A stretch of DNA of 64,000 bases from AAA164-E04 sp964342825 (GTDB lineage Bacteria; Verrucomicrobiota; Verrucomicrobiia; Limisphaerales; AAA164-E04). The DNA is taken from positions 1-64,000 of the forward strand of contig CAYFHO010000005.1 in assembly GCA_964342825.1 (NCBI GenBank), read 5' to 3'. Made by a program: the position numbers and the translations under genes. Below the pieces are notes generated by a model. That model saw only the letters and a program-made list of their open reading frames with translations. It had not been told where the DNA came from and searched no databases. How positions within the stretch are numbered: the first letter of the stretch is position 1; each line of letters opens with the position of its first letter. Below, piece by piece: positions 36,924-47,095 of this stretch.

Positions 36924-36963
36924 TATCCAATGCTTTTAATTTAAACCCTAAATTCCTGATTAC

Positions 36964-37770
36964 ATGAATCCAAAGCTCTGTCTCAACACCAGTACGATCA
37001 AACCCCAACCCTTGCTCGAAAAAATCCGCCTGGCAGGAGAGGTTGGTTACGATGGGATTGAATTATGGATTAATGATTTGTACGAGCATGTCGGACAGGG
37101 AGGAGAAATTTCCGACGTTGAAAAAGCATTGAAGGATCATGGATTGATCGTTCCCTGTTGTATTGCCATCAGGCAATGGGGAGATATGCATGGTTGGGAA
37201 TACAAGCTGGTGCTGGATGAAGCAAAAAGACGTTTTGAGTTAGGGGCGAGAATAGGGGCACCTTATATTGTGGCCACCCCTCCCATTGAGGATTGCGACA
37301 CTTCCATTCTGCCTGGAAGGTATGCCGACCTGCTGAAAATCGGTCGTGAAACAGGTATCAAACCCACGTTCGAATACATCAGCTTCTTCAAGTCCATTCA
37401 CAAATTATCTCAAGCATGGGATGTGGTTCAAAAATCCGGTGACCCTGATGCAACCTTGATTCTCGACGCCTTTCACAACTGGAACAGCGGTTCTACCATG
37501 GCGGATCTTGAAGCCATCCCGGTGGATAAGATCAGTCATTACCACATCGATGATGCCCATCCTGATAAACCCGCCAAAACTCAAACCGACCCAGACCGGG
37601 TCATGGTTGGAGACGGAGTCATTGATCTCAAAGCCGAAATCTCGGTCCTTAGAAACAAAGGTTACCAGGGAGCCATGAGCCTCGAATTATTCAATCAGGA
37701 ACTCTGGGCAAAAGATCCCAAAGAGATTTTGAAAATTGGGCTCGATCGGATGAGAGAACTTATTTCTTAA
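36964..37770 (+). CDS. Sugar phosphate isomerase/epimerase (TIM barrel)
   Basis: A 268-aa AP-endonuclease-2-like TIM barrel without a signal peptide. Metal-binding acids and His residues lie in YDGIELWINDLYEH, IKPTFEYISFFK, LILDAFHNWNSG, HYHIDDAHPDKP and AMSLELFNQELW. It resembles inosose dehydratase and hexulose epimerase relatives. It is a paralogue family member of the gene at 17826 but differs clearly in sequence, so the two may act on different sugars. It is third in the glycosidase-sulfatase-epimerase unit and converges with the next sulfatase. Confidence 0.85.
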   Translation: MNPKLCLNTSTIKPQPLLEKIRLAGEVGYDGIELWINDLYEHVGQGGEISDVEKALKDHGLIVPCCIAIRQWGDMHGWEYKLVLDEAKRRFELGARIGAPYIVATPPIEDCDTSILPGRYADLLKIGRETGIKPTFEYISFFKSIHKLSQAWDVVQKSGDPDATLILDAFHNWNSGSTMADLEAIPVDKISHYHIDDAHPDKPAKTQTDPDRVMVGDGVIDLKAEISVLRNKGYQGAMSLELFNQELWAKDPKEILKIGLDRMRELIS

Positions 37771-37779
37771 GCCCAGGAT

Positions 37780-39381
37780 TCATCGGCCGTTTCTCATTTC
37801 AGCTTTCCAGGAGTCTGGTTTTTCCGAGATGTCGCTGTCGTCCTCGTAGTGCCTTTGTAAATCGGATAATTGATTTTTGAGATCAAAAGTCAGCTGTGCA
37901 TACTCGTTTCTTCCGTAAAGATTGCTGAGTTCATCAGGATCGGTTTTCAGATCGTAAAGCTCCCATTCATCTCCAAATTGATAGAAGTGCATCAATTTGT
38001 ATCGTTCGGTTCGGATGCCATAATGCCGAGGTACCATATGAACACTTGGATACTCATAATAGTGGTAATAGATACTTTTCCGCCAGTTGGCAGGTGATTT
38101 ACCTTTAAGCAAAGGAACCAGAGAGGCTCCCTGCATGTCACCGGGAATAGTAGCTCCGGCCATATCCAAAAAAGTCTGACCGTAATCCAAATTCTGGATC
38201 ATCATGGTATTTCTTGAACCACCCTTAGTCACTCCTGGCCAATAGGCAATAAAAGGCATCTTTAAGGATTCCTCATACATCCAGCGCTTGTCATACCATC
38301 CATGGTCCCCGACGTAAAAACCTTGATCGGAGCTGTAAATCACGACGGTGTTATCATCCAATCCGAGTTCCTTCAAAGTGTCCCTCAAACGCCCGATACT
38401 TTCATCCACACCTTTGATGCATCTCAGATAATTTTTGGCATAACGCTGAAACTTCCAACGCACCAAATCCTTCCCCTCCAATTTGGCAGCATGAAAAGCG
38501 GCATCCTTTGGGCCATAAGCCGCTCTCCATTGACGCAGTTGCTCGGTGGACATTCTTTTCATGTTGTGCCATGCAGATCTATCTTGCCTCTTTTGCGAGG
38601 GAGGCTGGTTGAATTCAGGAGTCAGATCCACAAACAGGTCATAATTCAGATCCATGTGTCGATCGATCTCCAATTCCTGAAACCGGGCGGGGGGCGCATT
38701 GTCTTCGTATCTGTCAAACAAGGTTGCCGGTTCAGGTATTTTTACATCATCGTATAAATGAAGGTGACGCAAGGCGGGCATCCAGTTTCGGTGAGGTGCT
38801 TTGTGTTGTACCATCATCATGAATGGACGATTGACATCTCGCTTTTCTTTGAGCCAATCAACCGCCAGATCAGTCACAATGTCGGTGCAATATCCGTCTA
38901 TACGACGACGACCATCGGGAAAGATCATGTCAGGATTGTAGTAAAGCCCCTGCCCCGGCAGGACAGCCCAATCATCAAAACCCTGGGGTTGCCCTTTTAA
39001 ATGACTTTTCCCATAAATCGCGGTCTGATACCCAGCCTTTCGAAGGATCTTTGGAAATATCTGCTGATTCCAATCAAAGCTGTTCCCGTTGTTCATGAAT
39101 CCATTTTTGTGACTGTGTTTTCCCGAAAGGATCACGGCCCGGCTTGGACCACAAATGGAATTGGAGCAAAAGCTGTTCTCAAAAAGCATTCCCTGAGCAG
39201 CCAGTTGATCAATATTAGGGGTAGGATCAACCGATTTCAGCCATCCGTTGTAGGCGCCGATGGCATGGGGAGCATGATCATCTGTAAATACAAAAAGAAT
39301 ATTCGGACGCTTCTGCTGGGCCTGGGAAAAGGAGACCACCAGCGTCAAAGCCACAATGATGAGCAGGTTCTTAGTTCTCAT
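37780..39381 (-). CDS. Secreted sulfatase
   Basis: A 533-aa sulfatase with a signal peptide (cleavage near SQAQ, residue 22). FTDDHAPHAIGAYNG holds the first metal residues. The activation motif is CGPSR with Cys77. Later blocks include MVQHKAPHRNWMPA, YSSDQGFYVGDHGWYDKRWM and ELYDLKTDPDELSNLYG. The last resembles iduronate-2-sulfatase and related enzymes, but a substrate cannot be read directly. It ends 9 bp from the TIM-barrel stop on the opposite strand and starts about 170 bp from the end of the LamG protein gene. Confidence 0.9.
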   Translation of the reverse strand: MRTKNLLIIVALTLVVSFSQAQQKRPNILFVFTDDHAPHAIGAYNGWLKSVDPTPNIDQLAAQGMLFENSFCSNSICGPSRAVILSGKHSHKNGFMNNGNSFDWNQQIFPKILRKAGYQTAIYGKSHLKGQPQGFDDWAVLPGQGLYYNPDMIFPDGRRRIDGYCTDIVTDLAVDWLKEKRDVNRPFMMMVQHKAPHRNWMPALRHLHLYDDVKIPEPATLFDRYEDNAPPARFQELEIDRHMDLNYDLFVDLTPEFNQPPSQKRQDRSAWHNMKRMSTEQLRQWRAAYGPKDAAFHAAKLEGKDLVRWKFQRYAKNYLRCIKGVDESIGRLRDTLKELGLDDNTVVIYSSDQGFYVGDHGWYDKRWMYEESLKMPFIAYWPGVTKGGSRNTMMIQNLDYGQTFLDMAGATIPGDMQGASLVPLLKGKSPANWRKSIYYHYYEYPSVHMVPRHYGIRTERYKLMHFYQFGDEWELYDLKTDPDELSNLYGRNEYAQLTFDLKNQLSDLQRHYEDDSDISEKPDSWKAEMRNGR

Positions 39382-39474
39382 AACGTAATAGGATATTCAG
39401 GATGATGACAATAAACCGGCAAAAAAGCCATGCTAACTTTTTAAAAATACCAAGATACTTCAAAGAATGATCGT

Positions 39475-39517
39475 AGAATTAAAAAACCGGGCTCTCGATG
39501 AATTCGAAAGCCCGGTT
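39475..39517 (-). terminator. Intrinsic terminator of the LamG-protein gene
   Basis: In the minus-strand transcript AACCGGGCT (39509-39517) pairs with AGCCCGGTT (39485-39493) over 9 bp, then a run of six T and AATT follows. It lies about 30 bp after the stop of the tandem LamG protein. Confidence 0.85.
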
Positions 39518-39548
39518 GAAATAATTTCCAACTCAATGTGCAAAAACC

Positions 39549-42500
39549 TTATCGAGCAATAAAGAATTGAGCCGCTTGATCAGGCGATACGGTGTAAGGA
39601 GAGCTCGCACCTTGCACTTCGTTGTAAGGGCCGGAGACACTATCCGCACTCATGAGCGTTCCAGAAAACTCAATCACCACTTCCCCATCAGCGAGAGTGA
39701 TGGAGGCAATTTCACCATCCTCTTCAACAGGAGGTTCAACCTCAACCACAGGATCGGTCGCAAGGAAAAAGTTCATGCTGGGCGAACCTGATACGATCGT
39801 GGCTCGCAAGGTGATTTCTCCTGAAAGATCCACCACAACGCGCCGTCCTGAATCATCGGTCAAAGGCACCCAGTCAAATCCGGTACGAATACCACCAGAT
39901 TTGAAGGATCCGATTTTTTCGGTAGTCTGATCTGGTTGACTTGCATTGGAAGTCACTCGATCAAGTTGCACTTCAAACGCAATGGACCCGCCAGCACGCA
40001 GCAGCAGGTTGGATTCCCCTAGATCAAAATTGCGAGTGTAGTTCAACCATTCACCAGGTTCAGTGTTGTTAACGGTATGATCGGCATCATCCTCTCCCTG
40101 GAATTTGAGACGATTGGCTTCGTTATTGTTCGAAACAGTATTGGGCATATTGTTGATGGGAAGCCTCCAGGGTTCAGCATTGTTAATATCAAACTCTTCC
40201 GATAGCTCATGGAAATCAATTCCCTCAGTGTCCTGAGTTTCGCCTTTGGTAAAGTATGTGTTGCCGTTGAAACTATGATCTGGATCGTTGATGAATTCAC
40301 CACGATCAAAATTCCAATTTTCTGCTTCAAATCCGGGCCCATCCGGATTGATGGTATCAAACGAAATTAATCCGGTTATCGTGCTGCCTCCGGCACCTCT
40401 GACTGCGACTTCCCCTTTGTAAACCGAGTTTGCCTGGAGATTATTGAACGAAACATTCCAGGACGTTTCATTACCTTCAATAATTAACTCCGAAGTGTAA
40501 TCAATGCCGTTCAATACCAAGGAGATGTTTTCCCTTGGAATGGAGCCTTCCGAGGCAGAGGCCTGGAAAGAAATGCCGTCGGCTGGATTAACATTGACCG
40601 CGCCAGCATCAGGGCTCAATCCGACGATATCCAGTTTTTCAGAGATCGCTCCGGTAGGTGGAACCACTCCGAATTTCACGCGATAATAATCAATATCCAA
40701 GGCAGAGTTCTGCGGCGTTGCCGTTGATCCCATGGCAAGATAGCTCCCCCCGAAATCCGAACCTGTTCCAGCCGTGATTTTGAATACCTGAGGAGTCAGG
40801 CTTCCATCCACATAAATGTTGGCGACATGCGTACCAACATTTGCTTCATCCTGTTCAATGGTAATCCAGATGTCGTGCCACTGTGTGGGATCAAATGCGA
40901 TGACATTCGATCCTTCACCTTGACCAAAATTGACATCACCTGAAATGGCATTCCCATTGAATTCATTGAAACTCAGACCATCAAAACCTGTTACCAGACT
41001 GTTTGGATCGCCACCTGGAGTATCTGTAGCTGTAGCCAAGGAAAACGCGATCGCGCCTCCTGCTTCCTGCTTAATCACAAAATTACCTTTACCTCCGTCT
41101 GAGGTAACATATCCGTCGCCACCGTCAGGATAAGGTTGAGGACCCGCCGCACCCTGACCATCACGATGCAACGGATCAATGGGACCAGTGGTTGGAATAC
41201 GCGCACGAAAATTAAGTGTCACACCGTCATCCAATACTGTCGAAGAGGCACCGTCAGCACTTAAATCGTGTCCAAGGTAAACCTTGCGATTGGAACCAGG
41301 GTCACCATATCCGTAGTCACGTGGATCACCCGTATCCTGTATTCGCAGGTAGTTGATGCCGGCTTCTTCGATAATCATCGCGCCTCCAGGACGATTCCCA
41401 TCACCGAATTCACCACCAATTCCGGAACCATCCCATTCGTCCGATCCATTGTCATGACTCCAGGTACCATCCAATGAGCCCAAACCTTCACCGGGGGCGG
41501 CATAATCAGCTTGGTCGCCTTCATAAGCATAATCCCAACCACCTTCAATAGGACCAAATGTTTTCGCCGCAGGCTCAACTGCTTCAAACTTCACACCATA
41601 GAAATCAATATCCAGAGCAGAGTTTTGTGGGGTTGCAGTTGATCCAATGGCTAAGTAACTGCCACCAAAATCCGAACCAGTGCCCGCGGTGATTTTAAAT
41701 GTCTGTGGTGCAGCACTACCATCCACATAGATACGAGCAACATGCGTTCCGACGTTAGCTTCGTCCTTTTCGATGGTAATCCAGTATTCGTGCCATTCCG
41801 TTGGATCCAAAGCAATCACATTGGAACCCTCTCCCTGCCCGAAATTAACATCTCCTGATATTTGATTGCCGTTGAATTCGTTAAAACTGAGGCCAGTGAA
41901 CCCGGTTACAAGACTGTTTGGATCACCTCCAGGAGTGTCAGTGGCTGTTGCAAGTGAAAACGCGATAGCACCGCCGGCTTCCTGTTTAATCACAAAATTC
42001 CCCTTACCTCCATCCGAAGTGACATATCCATCGCCGTCTTCAGGATAGGGCTGCGGACCTGCAGCTCCTTGACCATCTCGATGCAATTCATCAAGTGGCC
42101 CGGATGTTGGGATACGAGCTCGAATAATCAAAGTCACACCATCATCCATCAATGTGGCGGAGGCACCATCAGCGGAAAGATCGTGCCCTAGATATACTTT
42201 GCGGTTTGATCCGGGGTCACCATAACCATAGTCGCGAGGATCCCCTGTGTCTTGAATGCGCAAATAGCTGGTTTCACCTTCAGTGATAATCATGGCACCA
42301 CCCGGACGATTGCCATCTCCCAGTTCACCCCCAATGCCCGATCCGTCCCACTCGTCGGATCCGTTGTCATGACTCCATGTTCCATCCAATGAACCTATCC
42401 CCTCGCCTGGAGCAACGTACGTGGCTTCATCCCCCTGATAGATATAATCCCAACCACCTTCAGGAGGTGTGAATGCAAGTTGCGCCATCAAAGGTGTGGC

Positions 42501-42569
42501 GCATGTTACCAATCCAAGGGCACCGAGCCACCTGGCATTGATCTGGTCTGAGCGTTTTTGTGTATTCAT
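39549..42569 (-). CDS. Large secreted protein with two tandem LamG-like domains
   Basis: A 1006-aa secreted protein; ATG 42569 (MNTQKRSDQINARWLG) gives a signal peptide ending near MAQLA. Two ~293-residue units in tandem (offset 305 aa) carry the same landmarks: GGWDY, DGTWSHDNGSDEWDG, DPRDYGYGDPGSNRKVYLGH and GTGSDFGGSYLA. They fit a LamG/concanavalin-like jelly roll. A ~120-aa Ig-like segment, a ~170-aa carbohydrate-binding-like segment (EPGEWLNYTRNFDLG) and a C-terminal tail (IEFSGTLMSADSVSGPYNEV) follow. The tail type recurs in secreted proteins of this phylum. It is probably a surface or polysaccharide-binding protein; no catalytic residues are evident. Confidence 0.82.
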   Translation of the reverse strand: MNTQKRSDQINARWLGALGLVTCATPLMAQLAFTPPEGGWDYIYQGDEATYVAPGEGIGSLDGTWSHDNGSDEWDGSGIGGELGDGNRPGGAMIITEGETSYLRIQDTGDPRDYGYGDPGSNRKVYLGHDLSADGASATLMDDGVTLIIRARIPTSGPLDELHRDGQGAAGPQPYPEDGDGYVTSDGGKGNFVIKQEAGGAIAFSLATATDTPGGDPNSLVTGFTGLSFNEFNGNQISGDVNFGQGEGSNVIALDPTEWHEYWITIEKDEANVGTHVARIYVDGSAAPQTFKITAGTGSDFGGSYLAIGSTATPQNSALDIDFYGVKFEAVEPAAKTFGPIEGGWDYAYEGDQADYAAPGEGLGSLDGTWSHDNGSDEWDGSGIGGEFGDGNRPGGAMIIEEAGINYLRIQDTGDPRDYGYGDPGSNRKVYLGHDLSADGASSTVLDDGVTLNFRARIPTTGPIDPLHRDGQGAAGPQPYPDGGDGYVTSDGGKGNFVIKQEAGGAIAFSLATATDTPGGDPNSLVTGFDGLSFNEFNGNAISGDVNFGQGEGSNVIAFDPTQWHDIWITIEQDEANVGTHVANIYVDGSLTPQVFKITAGTGSDFGGSYLAMGSTATPQNSALDIDYYRVKFGVVPPTGAISEKLDIVGLSPDAGAVNVNPADGISFQASASEGSIPRENISLVLNGIDYTSELIIEGNETSWNVSFNNLQANSVYKGEVAVRGAGGSTITGLISFDTINPDGPGFEAENWNFDRGEFINDPDHSFNGNTYFTKGETQDTEGIDFHELSEEFDINNAEPWRLPINNMPNTVSNNNEANRLKFQGEDDADHTVNNTEPGEWLNYTRNFDLGESNLLLRAGGSIAFEVQLDRVTSNASQPDQTTEKIGSFKSGGIRTGFDWVPLTDDSGRRVVVDLSGEITLRATIVSGSPSMNFFLATDPVVEVEPPVEEDGEIASITLADGEVVIEFSGTLMSADSVSGPYNEVQGASSPYTVSPDQAAQFFIAR
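40668..41546 (-). repeat. Second tandem LamG-like coding repeat
   Basis: Codes for residues 353-645 of the longest reading frame. It is offset from the first copy by 305 codons (915 bp). Confidence 0.85.
41583..42461 (-). repeat. First tandem LamG-like coding repeat
   Basis: Codes for residues 48-340 of the longest reading frame (start 42602). It matches the second copy over its whole length with mostly conservative amino-acid changes and many silent differences, so the duplication is not recent. Confidence 0.85.
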
Positions 42570-42918
42570 GGTTCGTTTCTTTATTTCCAAAAACCTGTAC
42601 ACGGGGCAGCAGGCAGCTAAAAGCCACCTGGATCACCGGGGTTCGGCAATTGGAGTTAAAAAAGGGTTTACAGATGGTATGTATAGAAATGGCATTGCAG
42701 GACGTCAAGAAAATGTCGTTCATAAAAAGGCAAGTGGATAGACCACAATTGAAAACTGCATTTCCTATGTGCATAAAGGCAGTTCTGATGATAATTACAT
42801 TTGTCGTTATATTCAGCACAAAGGCCATTAAAAACATCCTAGATTCGGACATTATTGCTGGGCTAATTTGAAGGCCGCTCTCTTGAACTTCATCTCCCAA
42901 TTCCCCAAGATAGAAAAA
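42570..42918. other. Divergent intergenic region, no gene seen
   Basis: About 350 bp between the divergent LamG-protein and CotH genes. It must hold both promoters, but I found no convincing -10/-35 pair, riboswitch or RNA gene. A reading frame upstream of the CotH start (from 42868) is open but lacks a good start. Confidence 0.5.
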
Positions 42919-45051
42919 ATGATGCATTCAACTTTCCGCTTTTTGAACATATGCCGATCATTCAAAAGACTCTGGATCAGTCTTCTGGTTGTAACAGTAT
43001 TCACACTGGCCAAGAGCGCTGAAATTCGTGAGGCGGCCGATGCTCTGAACGCGGCCTTGAACGATGAACCTACACGCGATCGGATCAGAAACTTAGACTC
43101 CATCAGGTCTTCAGCGCGGTACTTGGACCAATGGGATGTTTGGATGGTTGAGTTTTTCGAAGAGGATCATCAAATAGCCTTTGCAACGATAAACCAGGAA
43201 GGTGAAATTTTAGAGCGTGGCCCCGAGCCAGGAGAGCAACAAGAAAGAAAAATCAAACTGGAAAGACTTCATGACGAATTAGCCTTTGCAAAACAAACCG
43301 GAAATCAAGCAGAGGTTGAGGAGTTGCTGGAACTGATTGAAGTTCTAAAAAAGGAGGAAGAAATTTTTACAACACCCTTGGATCGAAATGCTCTATTGGA
43401 ATCCGTTCAAGCCGTCGGGAGTTATGGAGTGACCATCCTGCGATGGCCCCCTGCAAGATATGCAAATGACCTGATTTTAAACATTGAACGATGGGATGAA
43501 TCTGCCTGGGGGACAGAAGGAACCATCCCCTTTTCCACGGGCAGATGGGTCGACTACGATGTTCGCCCAGGTGAATCCAATAGGTATCGAATCAGTTGGG
43601 ATATCCATGATGAAAAACCCAAAGTCTATCGCGAGTTCGAAGTGACTCCCAAAAGTTTCACGGATTCCAAACTGCAGGTTTATCAAATAAACATACCAGA
43701 GGATGGCCTGGTGAAGATGCTTACCGATGTCAACGAGGACATTGAAATCGACGGGAGCTTTGCTTGGAATAATCAGAGTTGGCCCATCGAGATCCGTCTC
43801 CGAGGAGCCAGCACACGGCATGCTGCAAAAAAAAGTTACCGGGTCGAATTTAAAAAGGATTCCCCCTTCCCGCGCGATGTCATTTACCTGAAAGCAGAAC
43901 CCATGGATCACACCATGCAGCAGGAAAAACTTTCCTGCGATTTGTTTAGGGCCAATCAAGCGCTCTGCTTCCAAGCCAAGTATATCAATCTTATTCTAAA
44001 TGGTCGTTATGAGGGTGTTTATCTGGATGTGGAACCTCTGCGTGTTCCTTTTATGAATCATCCTGACCTAAACCCCAGGGGATCCCTCATTCGGGCATCC
44101 ACCTTTGGATGGTGGCAGGACAAGCCTCTTGGAAAGTTACGAGGAAAAGGTAATGGAATCGCTCATTTGAAAGCATTCCTTCACCAGGCAAGAAGCGTTG
44201 AAAATAAAGAATTCGAAACGTGGATAAAGACACACATGGACTGGCCTGCTGTGAGAGACTATCTGGCACTTCAAACCCTTTGTCATCGATCGGAAATCGA
44301 AGCGGACGATTACTTTTTCTACCACAACCCCGACACCAAAAAATGGTCACTGATTCCCTGGGATCACAACAACGGAAATTTTGCCGTGTCACCTTATGGC
44401 AACCGTGTGAGAAAACCCTCCATTTCAGTGTTCCCCCAAACCATTCAAGACATTGGATGGGAAGCAGAACATAGCTACATGTTGCACTCACGTATCTTCA
44501 GAACCCCAGCTCTGAGGCGTGAATATCTGGATCGATTGAGTGAATTGACAATCCACTGGTTCATCGAAGGAAAAGTGGATGACCTTATCGAGGCAAATTT
44601 TGAAAGGATAAAGGATGATTACATTCTGGATCCTTACCGAAATCCATTCGAAGGAAACGATCCTTTTTTGAGTTCCTCGATAGATCTCAAACATTTTGCT
44701 GAAATTCACGGAAAACGCCTGCTGCAATTAATAGAAAAGGCTAAACGTAATCAGGCACCGATTAGTATGGACTTTGTTTCAAGAACACCAAAGGCCGCAA
44801 AGATAAGCTTTACCCTGGCAAGCAAATTGGAAACACACCTGAAGAATTATCAGCTAGTCTTCAAACGGGAAAATCAAATACGATTCATCAAACTGGCAAA
44901 TTCGACAACAATCACCCCAGGCCAAACAATCGATTTGAATATTCAAGACATTCCCAAACAAGGTGGACTCTTGTGTCTGGTAAGAGGCAAGAATCTTGAG
45001 GATGATGCTAAACACCTCATCGATTTCTGCTTCATACCCGACTTGCTTTAG
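42919..45051 (+). CDS. CotH-family protein
   Basis: A 710-aa protein with an N-terminal membrane/signal segment (ISLLVVTVFTLAKSA, about 20-34). A Glu/Lys-rich coiled region lies at about 100-155, and the CotH core at about 230-560. Diagnostic blocks are EIRLRGASTRHAAKKSYRVE, GRYEGVYLDVEPLRV, and SLIPWDHNNGNFAV; the last is the motif around the metal-binding Asp. ATG 42919 was chosen over a longer open frame at 42868. It lacks the lamin-tail and chitobiase modules of the other CotH gene (12430), so it belongs to a different branch. It stands alone; its target is unknown. Confidence 0.85.
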   Translation: MMHSTFRFLNICRSFKRLWISLLVVTVFTLAKSAEIREAADALNAALNDEPTRDRIRNLDSIRSSARYLDQWDVWMVEFFEEDHQIAFATINQEGEILERGPEPGEQQERKIKLERLHDELAFAKQTGNQAEVEELLELIEVLKKEEEIFTTPLDRNALLESVQAVGSYGVTILRWPPARYANDLILNIERWDESAWGTEGTIPFSTGRWVDYDVRPGESNRYRISWDIHDEKPKVYREFEVTPKSFTDSKLQVYQINIPEDGLVKMLTDVNEDIEIDGSFAWNNQSWPIEIRLRGASTRHAAKKSYRVEFKKDSPFPRDVIYLKAEPMDHTMQQEKLSCDLFRANQALCFQAKYINLILNGRYEGVYLDVEPLRVPFMNHPDLNPRGSLIRASTFGWWQDKPLGKLRGKGNGIAHLKAFLHQARSVENKEFETWIKTHMDWPAVRDYLALQTLCHRSEIEADDYFFYHNPDTKKWSLIPWDHNNGNFAVSPYGNRVRKPSISVFPQTIQDIGWEAEHSYMLHSRIFRTPALRREYLDRLSELTIHWFIEGKVDDLIEANFERIKDDYILDPYRNPFEGNDPFLSSSIDLKHFAEIHGKRLLQLIEKAKRNQAPISMDFVSRTPKAAKISFTLASKLETHLKNYQLVFKRENQIRFIKLANSTTITPGQTIDLNIQDIPKQGGLLCLVRGKNLEDDAKHLIDFCFIPDLL

Positions 45052-45190
45052 TTCAATTTTCCGGGTGAGTGTCGAGTCATATTTCTGGTCTAATACAGTG
45101 CTTCAAAAGCAGCCCGTTTCTCCTTTCAACGGACTTTTTATCTGCCAGGCAATCAGAGAATTTTCCAACAAAAGAGACACCTCCACTTCA

Positions 45191-46972
45191 TCACAAAGCT
45201 CCCATGGCAGCCGAAGCTTCCGGATGACCAGGGATCATCTCGAGTATATATTCCAACTCGGAGCGTGCTTCTTGTTTCTTTCCTGCCTTTGCTAGATAAC
45301 TTGCGAGGGTCACTCTGATGATGGACGCATGCGGCATGAGGTCTCGGGCTTTGGTGCTAAGTTGAATCGCCGTTTCATAATCTTTCAGACGGGCGGCAAT
45401 ACGGGCTGCAAGAAACGGCAAATTCCAATCATCTGGATTTTCCTGCATGGCATCCCGAATCCACTGAATAGCGCCTTTAAAATGTGCTGGCCCAAAATTG
45501 CCGTATCTCTGACTGAATTCCTTTTCCAGGGCCTCGATTCGATCTGAGTGATCCACCTGATCCAGAAAGGGAGGGCCTTTTTGCAACTGGATCATGGACT
45601 GAACCATCATGGCTTCCAGCACCGGATTATAACCAAGCTGCTTGGCACAATCGACGAGAGACAGCAATTCGGTCACCTCCTTGTCGGGATGGTGGCGTGT
45701 GAGTTTGAGAATGTCCTGCACAAAAGGAAACAGGTAAGAAGCGATGGTATAATCACCATTAAACCTGAAGTGAACATGCTCATAAAAGAAACCATAGCCA
45801 GGAACTCCGTTGACACAGGCGGGATGCTCCCTAAAAAGGGCTTCCAAGTCCACAAAAGCCAGTGAATCCGCATCAGAGGATTGAGCTGCCTCCTTGATCA
45901 CTTCCTGAATGGAGGAAGTCGCACGAAATGGAAGTGCATCACAATCTTTTGCCTGTCGATAATGCAAACGTGCGGAAACGGTATCACCCTCCATTTCATA
46001 AATACGTGCCAATCGGAAGTGTGATTCTGCGTGTCTGTTGTCTACCTTCAATGCTTGTTTCAGCAAGGCAATCAGAGGAGTTAAATCACCCTCACTTTCT
46101 TCGTGCTGAGTTTGTGCCAGCCAAGTGTCTATTTGTGCCTGTGGATTCTCATTGAGATCGGATTGAAACAAAGAACCTAATGGAGGGCAGTCGCGTTCGT
46201 TGACCACTACCGAACCTACTAAAACAGGAATTCCGTTGGCAGAAAGAACGTCAAATGTCTCATCCAGATTGGTTGCGAAACGGTCCAATACAATCTGTCT
46301 TCTTGGATCATCGGGATGTAATCGATGTTCATGAAAAAAGGCCATATCCTGTTCTGGTTCCTGATCAAAACGAAAAGAAGACATCAACGACCGGAGCCAC
46401 TGACCCGAGTGACTCGAACGCAAGACTTGCTGAAATCGGATCCATCCAAGGCTTTGTGTCCCTTTGGAATCAGGCCCGGGAGCTTGCCAGCCAACCAGCT
46501 CGTTATTGCCACCATAGAAAATAACCAGATCCGGTTCAAAATCCACGCATTCACTCGCAATGGTTCGTATCATGTGTGAGTTGATGCCGCGCATGGCCAG
46601 ATTGATCACCTGGACGGATTGATCAGGATATCGATGGTTTAACATGCGCTCCAACACCCGTCCAAAACCAAAAGCGGGTTCAGGAGTTCCCATGGCGGCG
46701 GATTCACCTAAAACAAAGATCCGGATCGAATCTGGAGCTTTCTTGGCGGCAAAGCGAAAAGGATGCGGTTTTAAAGGACTCTTGGGAGAGAAAAATTGCC
46801 AAACAAAACGTTCATTTTCGATGACCATTCCACTGACCGGATCTTTCAGAAAGAAAGATGTTGGGTATCCGTAACCGATGAAGGATAAGACTCCTTCCAG
46901 GAGCCCCAGGGAAATAAGCAGGCAGAACAGTGCCGATAAAACTCCAAACAAAGCGCGCTGCCATCGTTTCAT
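45191..46972 (-). CDS. Membrane-anchored SGNH hydrolase with TPR repeats
   Basis: A 593-aa protein starting at ATG 46972 (MKRWQRALFGVL), with a hydrophobic anchor at about 5-30. The SGNH-like domain follows: IFVLGESAAMGTPEP (nucleophile Ser in block I), NLAMRGINS (block II) and VIFYGGNNELVG (block III). A conserved-His block may be HVHFRFNGDYTIA. TPR-like repeats fill the region after the core and the C-terminus. Such proteins resemble GDSL esterases and peptidoglycan or polysaccharide O-acetyl esterases. It is downstream of phoU on the same strand. The exact substrate is unknown. Confidence 0.8.
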   Translation of the reverse strand: MKRWQRALFGVLSALFCLLISLGLLEGVLSFIGYGYPTSFFLKDPVSGMVIENERFVWQFFSPKSPLKPHPFRFAAKKAPDSIRIFVLGESAAMGTPEPAFGFGRVLERMLNHRYPDQSVQVINLAMRGINSHMIRTIASECVDFEPDLVIFYGGNNELVGWQAPGPDSKGTQSLGWIRFQQVLRSSHSGQWLRSLMSSFRFDQEPEQDMAFFHEHRLHPDDPRRQIVLDRFATNLDETFDVLSANGIPVLVGSVVVNERDCPPLGSLFQSDLNENPQAQIDTWLAQTQHEESEGDLTPLIALLKQALKVDNRHAESHFRLARIYEMEGDTVSARLHYRQAKDCDALPFRATSSIQEVIKEAAQSSDADSLAFVDLEALFREHPACVNGVPGYGFFYEHVHFRFNGDYTIASYLFPFVQDILKLTRHHPDKEVTELLSLVDCAKQLGYNPVLEAMMVQSMIQLQKGPPFLDQVDHSDRIEALEKEFSQRYGNFGPAHFKGAIQWIRDAMQENPDDWNLPFLAARIAARLKDYETAIQLSTKARDLMPHASIIRVTLASYLAKAGKKQEARSELEYILEMIPGHPEASAAMGAL

Positions 46973-47095
46973 GTGCCTGAATCGATTGCCGCTAATCCGG
47001 GAGAGCGAGTCTTGACTGTCTGTTTTCCCACTGCCGTCCATCCGATGAGAATGGCAGGGGAATGACAAACGGCAAAGTGAAATCAGACCAATACA

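Noticed and set aside
40043..42048. Antisense reading frames in the LamG protein gene
   Set aside because: Several 60-105-codon frames on either strand follow the repeat periodicity of the real gene and have no recognisable motif.
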